From: Hyphomicrobiales bacterium
GTDB taxonomy: Bacteria > Pseudomonadota > Alphaproteobacteria > Rhizobiales > Rhizobiaceae
Direction: 5' to 3'
Length of the DNA stretch: 64,000 nucleotides
Assembly: GCA_900470965.1 (NCBI GenBank)
Contig: UCCS01000064.1
Location: 1 to 64,000 of the forward strand
Below are positions 8,268-15,896 of this stretch, piece after piece. A model generated the notes under the pieces. That model did no database searches. It was given only the letters and a program-made list of their open reading frames with translations, and was not told the origin of the DNA. The position numbers and the translations under genes are program-made. How positions within the stretch are numbered: the stretch's first letter is position 1; every line of letters starts with the position of its first letter.

Positions 8268-8423
8268 GCCCTAGAAATCAGTGGTTATTGTCAGACGCGA
8301 ATTTAAAGCCTCTCTTAAGCATAGTCTAACTAATGAATGGAGGATGGTTCCCCCGAACTGTCCGGGCGCGTGATGTGTTTCGTACGACCCCCCTTGTCCG
8401 AATTCATCCAACGTCTATCGCCG

Positions 8424-8454
8424 TTCGCAGCGCGCTTAACCCCCGCGCTGCGAA
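8424..8454. other. stable stem-loop in the gap before arsR
   Basis: A perfect 11-bp stem: TTCGCAGCGCG at 8424-8434 and CGCGCTGCGAA at 8444-8454, with a 9-nt loop. It lacks a T-tract, so it is not a typical intrinsic terminator. It is the main structure in the roughly 230 bp between the enoyl-CoA hydratase stop and the arsR operators, and no believable ORF is present there. Confidence 0.4.
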
Positions 8455-8495
8455 ACTTTGGGCGACGTGCATCCCAGCCGCGCACCCCCCGTGGA

Positions 8496-8566
8496 ATAGT
8501 TAGGTATTTGCCGAACTATTTATTGACTCTCGCCATCTCATATCTATAGTTAGGTACATGCCTAAC
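8496..8566 (+). promoter_or_regulatory. arsR promoter with two palindromic operators
   Basis: Operator 1 is ATAGTTAGGTATTTGCCGAACTAT (8496-8519; outer arms ATAGTT and AACTAT). Operator 2 is the perfect GTTAGG-TACATG-CCTAAC (8549-8566), which covers the ATG at 8558. Between them lies a promoter with TTGACT (8523-8528), a 16-bp spacer and TATAGT (8545-8550). Transcription should start at or next to the ATG, giving a leaderless mRNA repressed by its own product. Confidence 0.65.
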
Positions 8567-8923
8567 CAATCACATGCGCTCGATTTGATGTTTCAGGCGC
8601 TGGCAGACCCCGCCCGGCGCAGCATGGTGGATCGGCTCTGCAAGGGCCCCGCCTCGGTGAAGGAGCTTGCGGAGCCGCTGTCCATGGCGCTGCCTTCTGT
8701 TCTCCAGCATCTGCAGATGCTGGAATCGAGCGGCCTTGTGCGATCGGAAAAGAACGGCCGCGTGCGCACCTGCCGGATCGAGCCGCGGGCGCTGCGCTCC
8801 GCCGAAGCCTGGATCAATGAGCGTCGCACCCTCTGGGAGCACCGCCTCGACAAACTGGGCGCATATCTCGAAGCCAATCCGGAAATGCCGGACAAACCTG
8901 AGAAGCAGAACGAAAAGGAGTAA
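8558..8923 (+). CDS. ArsR-family winged-helix transcriptional regulator
   Basis: A 121-aa protein. The ArsR/SmtB fold begins with LMFQALADPARRSMVDRL and includes the recognition helix ALPSVLQHLQMLESSGLV, followed by the wing (RSEKNGRVRTCRIEP). The Cys or His metal-site motif of metal-sensing ArsR members (ELCVCDL type) is absent, so it probably does not sense metal. The gene is followed 4 bp later by an SRPBCC protein gene, a very common pairing. It probably represses itself through the two GTTAGG-type operators. Confidence 0.9.
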   Translation: MPNQSHALDLMFQALADPARRSMVDRLCKGPASVKELAEPLSMALPSVLQHLQMLESSGLVRSEKNGRVRTCRIEPRALRSAEAWINERRTLWEHRLDKLGAYLEANPEMPDKPEKQNEKE

Positions 8924-8927
8924 GACC

Positions 8928-9401
8928 ATGCAGGAAGAGTACAGCACCTTTCATTCCACCTTCTCCATCGAGCGCACCTATGACGTGCCGGCTCCACGCG
9001 TCTTTGCCGCCTGGTCCGATCCGAAGGCGCGCCTACAGTGGGAGGCGATCGGCGAGGATTTCACCACCACCTATACCGAAAATGATTTCCGCGTCGGCGG
9101 CCGCGATATCAGCCGGTTCAACTTCGGCAAGAGTGACGAATATGTCGCCGATGCGCGTTACGAAGACATCGTCAGGGATCGCCGCATCGTCTACGCCTAT
9201 ACGATGTCGCACAATGAGCGGCGCATCTCCTCGTCACTGACGACCATCAGCCTGACGCCGGTTGCCGAAGGCACGCATGTCGTCGTCACCGAGCAGATCA
9301 CCATTCTCGACGGCGGCGATAAGGTGGAATATCGCCAGGCCGGCATCGCCGGACAACTCGACCAGTTGGGCCGTTATCTCGCCGGCGAAAAGGTCGGCTG
9401 A
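8928..9401 (+). CDS. SRPBCC/AHSA1 family protein
   Basis: A 157-aa protein of the Bet v 1/START-like fold. It begins FSIERTYDVPAPRVFAAWSDP and ends with the long helix typical of AHSA1 (activator of Hsp90 ATPase 1-like) domains. Such proteins bind hydrophobic ligands in a deep cavity. The AAGGAG at 8915-8920 precedes the ATG. It is co-transcribed with the ArsR gene upstream. In this arrangement the regulator is usually thought to respond to the ligand the SRPBCC protein handles, but no ligand is known here. Confidence 0.88.
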   Translation: MQEEYSTFHSTFSIERTYDVPAPRVFAAWSDPKARLQWEAIGEDFTTTYTENDFRVGGRDISRFNFGKSDEYVADARYEDIVRDRRIVYAYTMSHNERRISSSLTTISLTPVAEGTHVVVTEQITILDGGDKVEYRQAGIAGQLDQLGRYLAGEKVG

Positions 9402-9408
9402 CGGCTGC

Positions 9409-10659
9409 TTATTTCTCCAACGTCGCGACGATCTCAACATGCGAGGTCCAGAGGAATTGGTCGATGGGCGTGACCGATGTAATTCGGTAGCCGCCCTCGA
9501 CGAGGATGGCGAGGTCGCGGGCAAGCGTCAGCGGATTGCAGCTCACCGCCACGACCTTCTTGACGATCGAGCGCGCCAGTTCCTTGCACTGGAACTCCGC
9601 GCCCGCACGTGGTGGATCGAAGACGACGGCGTCGAAGACTTTGAGCTCCGAGGTCATCAGCGGGCGGCGGAAGAGATCGCGCTTTTCGACGGTCACCGGC
9701 TTCAGGCCCTGCGTATTGCGCGCCGCGTAGTCGAGTGCCGCAATCGCCTTGCCGTCGCCTTCAACGGCATGCACGCGGCCGAGACGGGCAAGCTGCAGCG
9801 AAAAGGTGCCGGCGCCGGCAAAGAGATCTGCGATCCGCTTGGCCTTGCCGACATGCGCAAGCACCAGCTTTGCCATTGCTTCTTCTGCAGGCTTCGTCGC
9901 CTGTGTGAAGCCGCCGGCAGGCGGATAGACCTGGATACCGCCGAACTCGACGGCAGGCTTGGCCGGCTCGATCAGGATTTCACCATCAAGCGAAACGCGG
10001 GCAATGCCGCGAAGGCCGAGTATGACCTCGACCGCCTTGCGACGCTGCTGGTCGGACAGCTTCTTTATGCCTTCGACCGCAAGGTCGAGGCCGGAGAGCG
10101 TTTCGAGAACCGCGATGCGGAAGGCATCCGCATTGGTCGCGACTGCCGCCCCGACAGCCTTGATTGCCGGCAGCCGGGAAATGATCCCCGCCGACGAGAT
10201 GGGACATTCCTCGATGGCGACGATGTGATGGCTTTCTGCCTGGTTGAAACCAACAAGCATATCCTTTTCGGTCTTGCGTGCAGCAAAGACCACCCGCCGC
10301 CGCTCGCCCGGATGGGCGGCGACGATCTCGCCGACCTCAGGCGTCAGCCCTTTGGACTTCAGCGCATCGATGACGAGCTGCCGCTTGAAGGCGCGGTAGG
10401 GCACTTCTGCCATATGCTGCAGCGTGCAGCCGCCGCAGGTGCCGTTGACGCCGTCTGGTCCGAAATGCCGGCAGGGCGGCTCCTGCCGGTCGGCGGAGGC
10501 CGAGGCGATCGACATGACCGTGCCCTGGCTCTTGACGCGGGCGATCGCTACCGTCTCTCCCGGCAGCGTGAAGGGCACATAGACAGGTCCGTCCTTGCCG
10601 TTGGCGATACCGTCGCCCTGTGCGCCGAGCCTGTCGATGGTGATTGTTTCCGTGCTCAC
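9409..10659 (-). CDS. RlmD/RumA-type 23S rRNA (uracil-C5) methyltransferase
   Basis: A 416-aa SAM-dependent methyltransferase. An N-terminal TRAM-like beta domain (ITIDRLGAQGDGIA) is followed by a Cys-rich segment (CRHFGPDGVNGTCGGC) that would hold a [4Fe-4S] cluster, as in RumA. The Rossmann domain has DLFAGAGTFSLQLA for SAM. The catalytic parts are FDPPRAGA and VSCNP, whose Cys attacks uracil C6. It likely makes m5U in 23S rRNA; the exact position is not determinable. Its start overlaps the tlyA stop by 4 bp, so translation is coupled. Confidence 0.9.
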   Translation of the reverse strand: MSTETITIDRLGAQGDGIANGKDGPVYVPFTLPGETVAIARVKSQGTVMSIASASADRQEPPCRHFGPDGVNGTCGGCTLQHMAEVPYRAFKRQLVIDALKSKGLTPEVGEIVAAHPGERRRVVFAARKTEKDMLVGFNQAESHHIVAIEECPISSAGIISRLPAIKAVGAAVATNADAFRIAVLETLSGLDLAVEGIKKLSDQQRRKAVEVILGLRGIARVSLDGEILIEPAKPAVEFGGIQVYPPAGGFTQATKPAEEAMAKLVLAHVGKAKRIADLFAGAGTFSLQLARLGRVHAVEGDGKAIAALDYAARNTQGLKPVTVEKRDLFRRPLMTSELKVFDAVVFDPPRAGAEFQCKELARSIVKKVVAVSCNPLTLARDLAILVEGGYRITSVTPIDQFLWTSHVEIVATLEK

Positions 10660-11402
10660 GCTTTTGTCCCTGCCAATAGAAATTCCTGATTGCCGTCTCC
10701 GCCCGAAATAGGTGAGGGGATGAGCCCGAAACTCTTCCAGCCCATGTCTTCAGTGAACCATCGCTCGAGTTCTGCCGCCACGGCAGGCCCGGAAGTCGGA
10801 TCCTTGAGCAGCCCGCCCTTGCCTATCGCCTCGCGCCCCGCCTCGAATTGCGGCTTGACGAGGATCGCGGCAAGCGCTCCCGGCTCCGCAATATCGAGCG
10901 CCGGAGCAAGCGCCAGCTTGAGCGAGATGAACGAGACGTCGGAGACGATGAACTCCACGGGCTGGCGGATATCCTCAGCCGTCAGATTGCGGGCATTGAG
11001 CCCCTCGACATTTGTCACGCGCGGATTGCCCGATATGCGCGGATGCATTTGCCCGTGGCCGACATCAACAGCCGTTACATGCGCAGCACCCCGCTCCAGC
11101 AGCACTTCCGTGAAGCCGCCGGTCGAAGCGCCGACATCGAGACAGTGCCGTCCTGCCGGGTCGAGCCCGAAGTGGTCGAGTGCGGCCACCAGCTTCAATG
11201 CCGCGCGCGAAACATAATCCTGCGCCGGGTCGTCGATCTCGATTGTCGCATCGGCGCCGAAGACGGCGCCGGCCTTCGTCACCACCTTGCCGGCGACCTT
11301 CACCGTGCCGCGTGCCACGGCGTCTCGCGCCCGCGAGCGGCTCGCAAAGAGGCCGAGGGTGACGAGAAGCTGGTCGAGGCGCTGGCTGTTTTGATCTGAC
11401 AT
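10656..11402 (-). CDS. tlyA: TlyA family rRNA (cytidine-2'-O)-methyltransferase
   Basis: A 248-aa protein. An N-terminal S4 RNA-binding domain (QRLDQLLVTLGLFASRSRARDAV) is followed by an FtsJ-like methyltransferase domain with CLDVGASTGGFTEVLLERG for SAM. TlyA proteins 2'-O-methylate cytidines in rRNA and were first named as haemolysins. The ATG at 11402 (MSDQNSQ) was preferred over an upstream extension. It overlaps the following methyltransferase gene by 4 bp. In many rhizobia tlyA lies next to dxs; here about 4.5 kb of other genes separate them. Confidence 0.9.
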   Translation of the reverse strand: MSDQNSQRLDQLLVTLGLFASRSRARDAVARGTVKVAGKVVTKAGAVFGADATIEIDDPAQDYVSRAALKLVAALDHFGLDPAGRHCLDVGASTGGFTEVLLERGAAHVTAVDVGHGQMHPRISGNPRVTNVEGLNARNLTAEDIRQPVEFIVSDVSFISLKLALAPALDIAEPGALAAILVKPQFEAGREAIGKGGLLKDPTSGPAVAAELERWFTEDMGWKSFGLIPSPISGGDGNQEFLLAGTKA

Positions 11403-11715
11403 CGGCTGTGAATGACCGTCAAAGCCGCCGGTTGCAAGCGTTTTGTTGGCATCGCGGGCACGCCAGTGCAGGCTCACATCGCCGGAACTGCAATAAACTA
11501 AATCGACCTGTGCTGCGACGCACCAAATTTAAACAATTTTAAATCCTGCCCGCATAGGTTCGTTTTGATTGCAGCGGCTCGCTTTTGAATCGCTTCGTGC
11601 CATGAAGGCTCCCGCGTCCTCCCCGCCGATCATGTCCCTCATCAAGAAGTCTTGTGGCTGCGCATTTGCGTGGTCGCCCCTTGTCGCGCCTGATGTCGCC
11701 AGGAGAAATTGACCG
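11403..11715. other. 313-bp intergenic region with AT-rich inverted repeat
   Basis: The region between leftward tlyA and the rightward chemoreceptor gene has no credible ORF. ATTTAAA-CAAT-TTTAAAT at 11527-11544 is a perfect 7+4+7 inverted repeat in an otherwise GC-rich region. It may be part of the chemoreceptor promoter or an operator. Confidence 0.45.
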
Positions 11716-13662
11716 ATGTTCGCTCGAAACATATCCTTGAATGGTAAGCTTGCGGCCACTTTCGCAGCACTCATCCTTATTTTCGTATCCGTTTCCGCTT
11801 TCGTTTATTCCAAGGCAACGACATCGGCGAGCGCTTCCGCCGAACAGGAAAAATCCGAGCTTCTCGTCAACCAGATCGATGACGCGCTGCAGGCCATGCT
11901 TGAGCAGGCCGTCAACCTGCGCGGCTTCATTCTCTTCCGCAGCGACAGTACCTATGGCGATATTTTTGCCAACCGCGAGCGCATGCTGAAGGCGATTGCC
12001 GCTGCAAAGCAGACCGCCGCTTCCCAGCCTGAGCTCGTCTCGATGATCGACGACATGCAGAAGGCTGCAGACCTTTATTTCCACGAGCTCGCCGAGCCGC
12101 AAGCCAAGGCCCGCAAGGAAACAGAAACGCCGATCGCAGAGGTCGTCAAGATCGGTGTCAACGCCACCAAGGGCCAGCTCGACGGCTTTCGCGCCGCTTC
12201 CGCCAAGATCAAGTCTCTCGCCCGCGACAAGTCCATTGCACTCGCCGCGGCCCAGGCGGACGCCAATAGCGATCTCAAGACGACGCTTCTGGCCGGTGGC
12301 ATTGCCGCAGCTCTTGCCGCCGCCGCACTCGCCTGGGCTCTGTCGCGCACCATCGTTCGCCCGATCGTCGGCATGACGGCCGCCATGGACCGTCTGGCCG
12401 GCGGCGACCACAATATCGAAGTCCCGGCAACCGGCCGTCACGACGAAGTCGGCCGCATGGCCCAGTCCGTTCTGGTCTTCAAGGATGCTGCCATCGAAAA
12501 GCAGCAGCTTGCTGGCGAAACCGACCGCATGCGCGGCGAAGCCGAGCGCCAACGACAGATGAGCGACGAGCAGAAGGCCCACGAAGAAGGCGAAATCCGC
12601 TTCGCCGTCGATGCTCTGGCCGGCGGCCTTGCCGGCCTTGCCATTGGCGACGTCGCATCCCGCATCCATACGCCGTTTGCGCCGCAGTACGACAGCCTGC
12701 GCAACGACTTCAACAATGCCGTCGAAAAGCTGCAGGCTGCCCTGCAGTCCGTTGGCCGCAACGCTTCGGCCATCAATGCCGGCGCCGGTGAAATTCGCTC
12801 TGCCGCGGACGATCTCGCCCACCGCACCGAACAGCAGGCCGCTGCCGTCGAAGAGACCGCAGCTGCTCTCGAAGAAGTCACGACCACGGTGCGCGACTCC
12901 GCCAAGCGCGCCGAAGACGTCGGCAACCTCGTCGAGCGCACCCGCCTCGGCGCTGAAAAGTCCGGCGAAGTCGTCCGCAGGGCGGTTTCGGCCATGCAGC
13001 AGATCGAAAAGTCTTCGGGCGAGATCTCCAACATCATCGGCGTCATCGACGACATCGCCTTTCAGACCAACCTTCTGGCGCTGAACGCCGGCGTCGAAGC
13101 AGCACGTGCCGGTGAAGCCGGCAAGGGTTTTGCCGTCGTCGCACAGGAAGTGCGTGAACTCGCCCAGCGTTCCGCAAATGCCGCCAAGGAAATCAAGGCG
13201 CTGATCAACACGTCGAGTGAACAGGTCAACTCCGGCGTCGGCCTTGTCGGCGAAACCGGCAAGGCGCTGGAAGCGATCGTCGCCGAGGTTCAGGAAATCA
13301 ATCGTCATGTCGGCGCAATCGTCACCGCGACCCGCGAACAGTCGATCGGCCTGCAGGAGATCAACACCGCTGTCAACAACATGGACCAGGGCACTCAGCA
13401 GAACGCCGCCATGGTTGAAGAGCAGACTGCTGCGAGCCACGCGCTTGCCCAGGAAGCATCCGCTCTTGACGACCTGCTGCGCCAGTTCAAGCTCGGCGCT
13501 CAGGCTGCCGCTCCGGTCCAGAGAACCACTGCAGCAACCACCGCGTCCCGACCGGTCGCCTCTCCGGCCCGCGCGCTCGCTAGCAAGGTCACTAGGGCCT
13601 TCGGCGGCAAGCAGGCAACCGCGGCTGTTGCCGTCGTCCAGGAAGACTGGACCGAGTTCTGA
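11716..13662 (+). CDS. methyl-accepting chemotaxis protein
   Basis: A 648-aa inner-membrane receptor. TM1 is at about residues 13-31, with a periplasmic helical sensor to about 188. TM2 is at about 190-212, followed by HAMP (RPIVGMTAAMDRLAGGDHNI) and a second HAMP-like linker. The cytoplasmic coiled-coil contains the conserved tip (AFQTNLLALNAGVEAARAGE), where CheA and CheW dock. It ends in DWTEF, resembling the pentapeptide that tethers CheR/CheB. The ligand is unknown. AGGAGAAATTGACCG precedes the ATG. A strong terminator follows, so the gene is probably monocistronic. Confidence 0.95.
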   Translation: MFARNISLNGKLAATFAALILIFVSVSAFVYSKATTSASASAEQEKSELLVNQIDDALQAMLEQAVNLRGFILFRSDSTYGDIFANRERMLKAIAAAKQTAASQPELVSMIDDMQKAADLYFHELAEPQAKARKETETPIAEVVKIGVNATKGQLDGFRAASAKIKSLARDKSIALAAAQADANSDLKTTLLAGGIAAALAAAALAWALSRTIVRPIVGMTAAMDRLAGGDHNIEVPATGRHDEVGRMAQSVLVFKDAAIEKQQLAGETDRMRGEAERQRQMSDEQKAHEEGEIRFAVDALAGGLAGLAIGDVASRIHTPFAPQYDSLRNDFNNAVEKLQAALQSVGRNASAINAGAGEIRSAADDLAHRTEQQAAAVEETAAALEEVTTTVRDSAKRAEDVGNLVERTRLGAEKSGEVVRRAVSAMQQIEKSSGEISNIIGVIDDIAFQTNLLALNAGVEAARAGEAGKGFAVVAQEVRELAQRSANAAKEIKALINTSSEQVNSGVGLVGETGKALEAIVAEVQEINRHVGAIVTATREQSIGLQEINTAVNNMDQGTQQNAAMVEEQTAASHALAQEASALDDLLRQFKLGAQAAAPVQRTTAATTASRPVASPARALASKVTRAFGGKQATAAVAVVQEDWTEF

Positions 13663-13683
13663 GAGCGATCTCTTCGGAAATGA

Positions 13684-13721
13684 AAAAGAAAGAGCGGCAT
13701 TCAGTGCCGCCCTTTCTTTTT
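13684..13721. terminator. bidirectional intrinsic terminator between mcp and araC
   Basis: A stem of about 16 bp with one mismatch: AAAAGAAAGAGCGGCA at 13684-13699, loop TTCAG, TGCCGCCCTTTCTTTT at 13705-13720, with T-tracts on either side. It serves the rightward mcp gene and the convergent araC gene that ends at 13726. Confidence 0.85.
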
Positions 13722-13725
13722 GGGT

Positions 13726-14601
13726 TTACCCGGCGGAGGCGCGCAGCCGCTCGATATCCCGCCGCGGCGGGATGCTATGCATGCGGACATAATCGCGGCT
13801 GAACTGCGAAGGGCTGTCGTAACCGACACGGAAACCAGCCTCGGCAGCGCTCAGCCCCTCGGTCACCATCAGCCGCCGTGCCTCCTGCAGACGAAGCTGG
13901 GTCCGGAACTGCAGCGGGCTCATCGCCATCACGGTCTTGAAATGCTCGTAGAAGGATGAAGCGCTCATGCCAGCCACCGAAGCCAGATGCTCGATGGCGA
14001 AGGGCTCGCTGAAATTCTTCCGCACGAAATCGATCGCCCGGCCGATCTGGTTGAGCCTGCTTTCGCCATTGGCGATCTGCCGCAACAGCGCGCTCTGCGG
14101 CCCGCGGATCAGCCTGTAGAGGATTTCCCGCTCGATCAGCGGCGCCAGAACCTCCGCATCCTCGGGTGTGTCGAGCAGGCGCAACAGGCGCACGACCGCG
14201 TCGATGAGTTCAGGCGTCGTGGCACTGACACCGGCCGCAGGGCTTTCCGGCAGACGCCCCTCTACGGCAGGCATCATTTCGGCAAGCGTGCTGCGGTCGA
14301 GCTGTAGCCGAAGGCACAGGTATGGCCGGTTGGCGCTCGCCTCGACAACGGCGCCGATCACCGGCAGGTCGACACCGACCACGAGATAATGCGCGGCATC
14401 ATAGACATGCGCGATCTCGCCGATCACGGCGCGCTTGCGCCCCTGCGCCACGATGCAGAGCGAAGGCTCGTAGAGCGTATGGATCGGCTCGGTGCGGGCG
14501 GAGGATCGTATGATGCCGACCCGCGGCAGCGCCGTGTCGAAATTACCATCCGTCTCGGTATGACGATCGATCAAGTCTGCAAGTTCGGCAATCTTTTCCA
14601 T
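13726..14601 (-). CDS. AraC-family transcriptional regulator (AraC_N type)
   Basis: A 291-aa protein. The N-terminal cupin-like AraC_N domain (PF06719 type; EPSLCIVAQGRKRAVIG, AHYLVVGVDLPV) is followed by two C-terminal HTH motifs (FAIEHLASVAGMSASSFYEHFK and GLSAAEAGFRVGYDSPSQFSRDY). It is divergent from an SDR gene. The space between carries 21-bp-phased direct repeats that look like its binding site. A local activator of the SDR gene is the natural inference. The effector is unknown. Confidence 0.92.
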   Translation of the reverse strand: MEKIAELADLIDRHTETDGNFDTALPRVGIIRSSARTEPIHTLYEPSLCIVAQGRKRAVIGEIAHVYDAAHYLVVGVDLPVIGAVVEASANRPYLCLRLQLDRSTLAEMMPAVEGRLPESPAAGVSATTPELIDAVVRLLRLLDTPEDAEVLAPLIEREILYRLIRGPQSALLRQIANGESRLNQIGRAIDFVRKNFSEPFAIEHLASVAGMSASSFYEHFKTVMAMSPLQFRTQLRLQEARRLMVTEGLSAAEAGFRVGYDSPSQFSRDYVRMHSIPPRRDIERLRASAG

Positions 14602-14653
14602 GGAAGCAGCATGAACCCTACTGCTGCAAATGCCAAGCGCCTGAAGCGGCTTT

Positions 14654-14687
14654 CGGAAGATCGTGCAAGAAATCCGGAAAAGCTTGC
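14654..14687. promoter_or_regulatory. phased direct repeats CGGAA-N5-TGC, candidate AraC-type operator
   Basis: CGGAA-N5-TGC occurs at 14654-14666 and again at 14675-14687, exactly 21 bp (two helical turns) apart on the same face of the DNA. This is the geometry used by dimeric AraC/XylS regulators. It lies between the araC start (14601) and the SDR start (14776). Confidence 0.5.
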
Positions 14688-14775
14688 TATCGGTCGCTGC
14701 CTGGCCAAGCCAATCTTATGCGCATGGATCGGCAGCATCCGGCTGCGGTCTTGATTGAAGCATGAGGAAAAGAAC

Positions 14776-15513
14776 ATGACTGGTATCAAAGGCAAGACAG
14801 TTCTCATTACCGGTGCCAGCAGCGGCATCGGCGCCGGCACCGCACGCGAACTGGGCGCTGCCGGCGCCAAGCTGATGATCGGCGCGCGCCGCACCGATCG
14901 GCTGGAAGAGCTGGCAAAGGAAATCCGCGCTGGTGGCGGCACGGTCGAGTTCCGCGCGCTCGACGTCACCAACCGGGCCGATACCGAGGTTTTCGCCAGG
15001 GCAGCGGTCGAGGCTTTCGGCGGCATCGATGTTCTCGTCAACAATGCCGGCATCATGCCGCTGTCGCTGATGTCCTCGCTCAAGGTCGAGGAATGGGACC
15101 GGATGATCGACGTCAATATCAAGGGCGTGCTCTACGGCGTTGCCGCCGTACTGCCGATCATGAATGCGCAGGAGCGCGGCCAGATCATCAACGTCTCCTC
15201 GGTCGGCGGCTTGGCGGTTGTGCCGACGGCTGCCGTTTACTGCGCCACGAAATACGCAGTGCGGGCGATTTCCGATGGTCTGCGCCAGGAAAACAAGAAG
15301 CTGCGTGTGACCTGCATCTATCCAGGCGTTGTCGAATCCGAACTCGCCGAGACGATCACCGAACCTTTTTCGGCCGAAGCCATGGTCGCCTTCCGCGAGA
15401 TTGCCCTGAAGCCCGATGCCATTGCCCGGGCGATCCGTTTCGCCATCGAGCAGCCCGAGGATGTCGATGTCAACGACATCACCGTCCGCCCGACGGCGAG
15501 CGTGGGACTGTGA
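14776..15513 (+). CDS. SDR family oxidoreductase
   Basis: A 245-aa classical short-chain dehydrogenase. It has the NAD(P) motif TGASSGIGAGTA, NNAG (VLVNNAGIM), a catalytic Ser in INVSSVGG and the active-site YCATK (Y-x3-K). The Arg residues after the second beta-strand (GARRTDR) favour NADPH. The substrate cannot be determined. GAGGAAAAGAAC precedes the ATG at 14776. It is divergent from an AraC regulator, and an Atu4866-like gene begins 2 bp after its stop, so the two formed an operon. Confidence 0.92.
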   Translation: MTGIKGKTVLITGASSGIGAGTARELGAAGAKLMIGARRTDRLEELAKEIRAGGGTVEFRALDVTNRADTEVFARAAVEAFGGIDVLVNNAGIMPLSLMSSLKVEEWDRMIDVNIKGVLYGVAAVLPIMNAQERGQIINVSSVGGLAVVPTAAVYCATKYAVRAISDGLRQENKKLRVTCIYPGVVESELAETITEPFSAEAMVAFREIALKPDAIARAIRFAIEQPEDVDVNDITVRPTASVGL

Positions 15514-15515
15514 CC

Positions 15516-15853
15516 ATGCGGATCCGCGGGGCTCTCGCCGGGGCGGTGCTTTCGCTTTCCGCCTCATCCGCTCTTTCAGAGGAAACGAAAATGCAGAACC
15601 GTCCCTATCTCGGCCCCTATCTCGAATGTGGATTACCGGTGACGGCCACATCCAGCAGGAACTGCTGTCCAACGGCCGTTATGACGAGGCGAGGGGTACG
15701 CGAAAGAGTGCCTACCAGGGCCGCTATGAAGTGACCGGCGATCATATCGAATATTGGGACGATACCGGTTTTACCGCCGATGGTGATTTCATCGACGGCG
15801 TGCTGCATCACGGCGGAATGATCTTCTACCGTAATGGAAAAAAGCCTGAGTGA
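15516..15853 (+). pseudogene. frameshifted Atu4866-like secreted protein
   Basis: The ATG at 15516 opens a signal peptide (MRIRGALAGAVLSLSASSALS) and a mature start (RPYLGPYL). The reading frame is then lost. From 15626 another frame continues with MWITGDGHIQQELL and runs to 15853. Restoring one G in CTCGAATGTGG near 15624 would join the halves as GPYLGMWITGDGH, the expected family sequence. The protein would be about 112 aa, secreted, of unknown function. Either the gene is broken, the assembly has an error, or a 75-aa cytoplasmic form is made from the ATG at 15626. Confidence 0.75.
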
Positions 15854-15855
15854 GA

Positions 15856-15896
15856 AAAGCCCGTCGGCGTGCCGCCTTAACCGGCCACGCCGACGG
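15856..15896 (-). terminator. terminator overlapping the dxs stop codon
   Basis: CCGTCGGCGTG (15861-15871) pairs perfectly with CACGCCGACGG (15886-15896). Read leftward, the stem is followed by GCTTTTC. The right arm lies inside the last dxs codons. Confidence 0.6.

Noticed and set aside
8304..8318. Possible CtrA site (TTAA...TTAA)
   Set aside because: The spacing is 8 bp, not the required 7, and no cell-cycle gene follows.
8337..8549. 70-codon ORF before arsR
   Set aside because: It has no homology-like features, runs through a hairpin and the arsR operators, and has poor codon use.
11539..13440. 633-codon open frame antisense to the chemoreceptor gene
   Set aside because: It mirrors the high-GC codon pattern of the mcp gene, is rich in Gly/Asp/Arg/Leu with no recognisable domain, and overlaps a certain gene completely.
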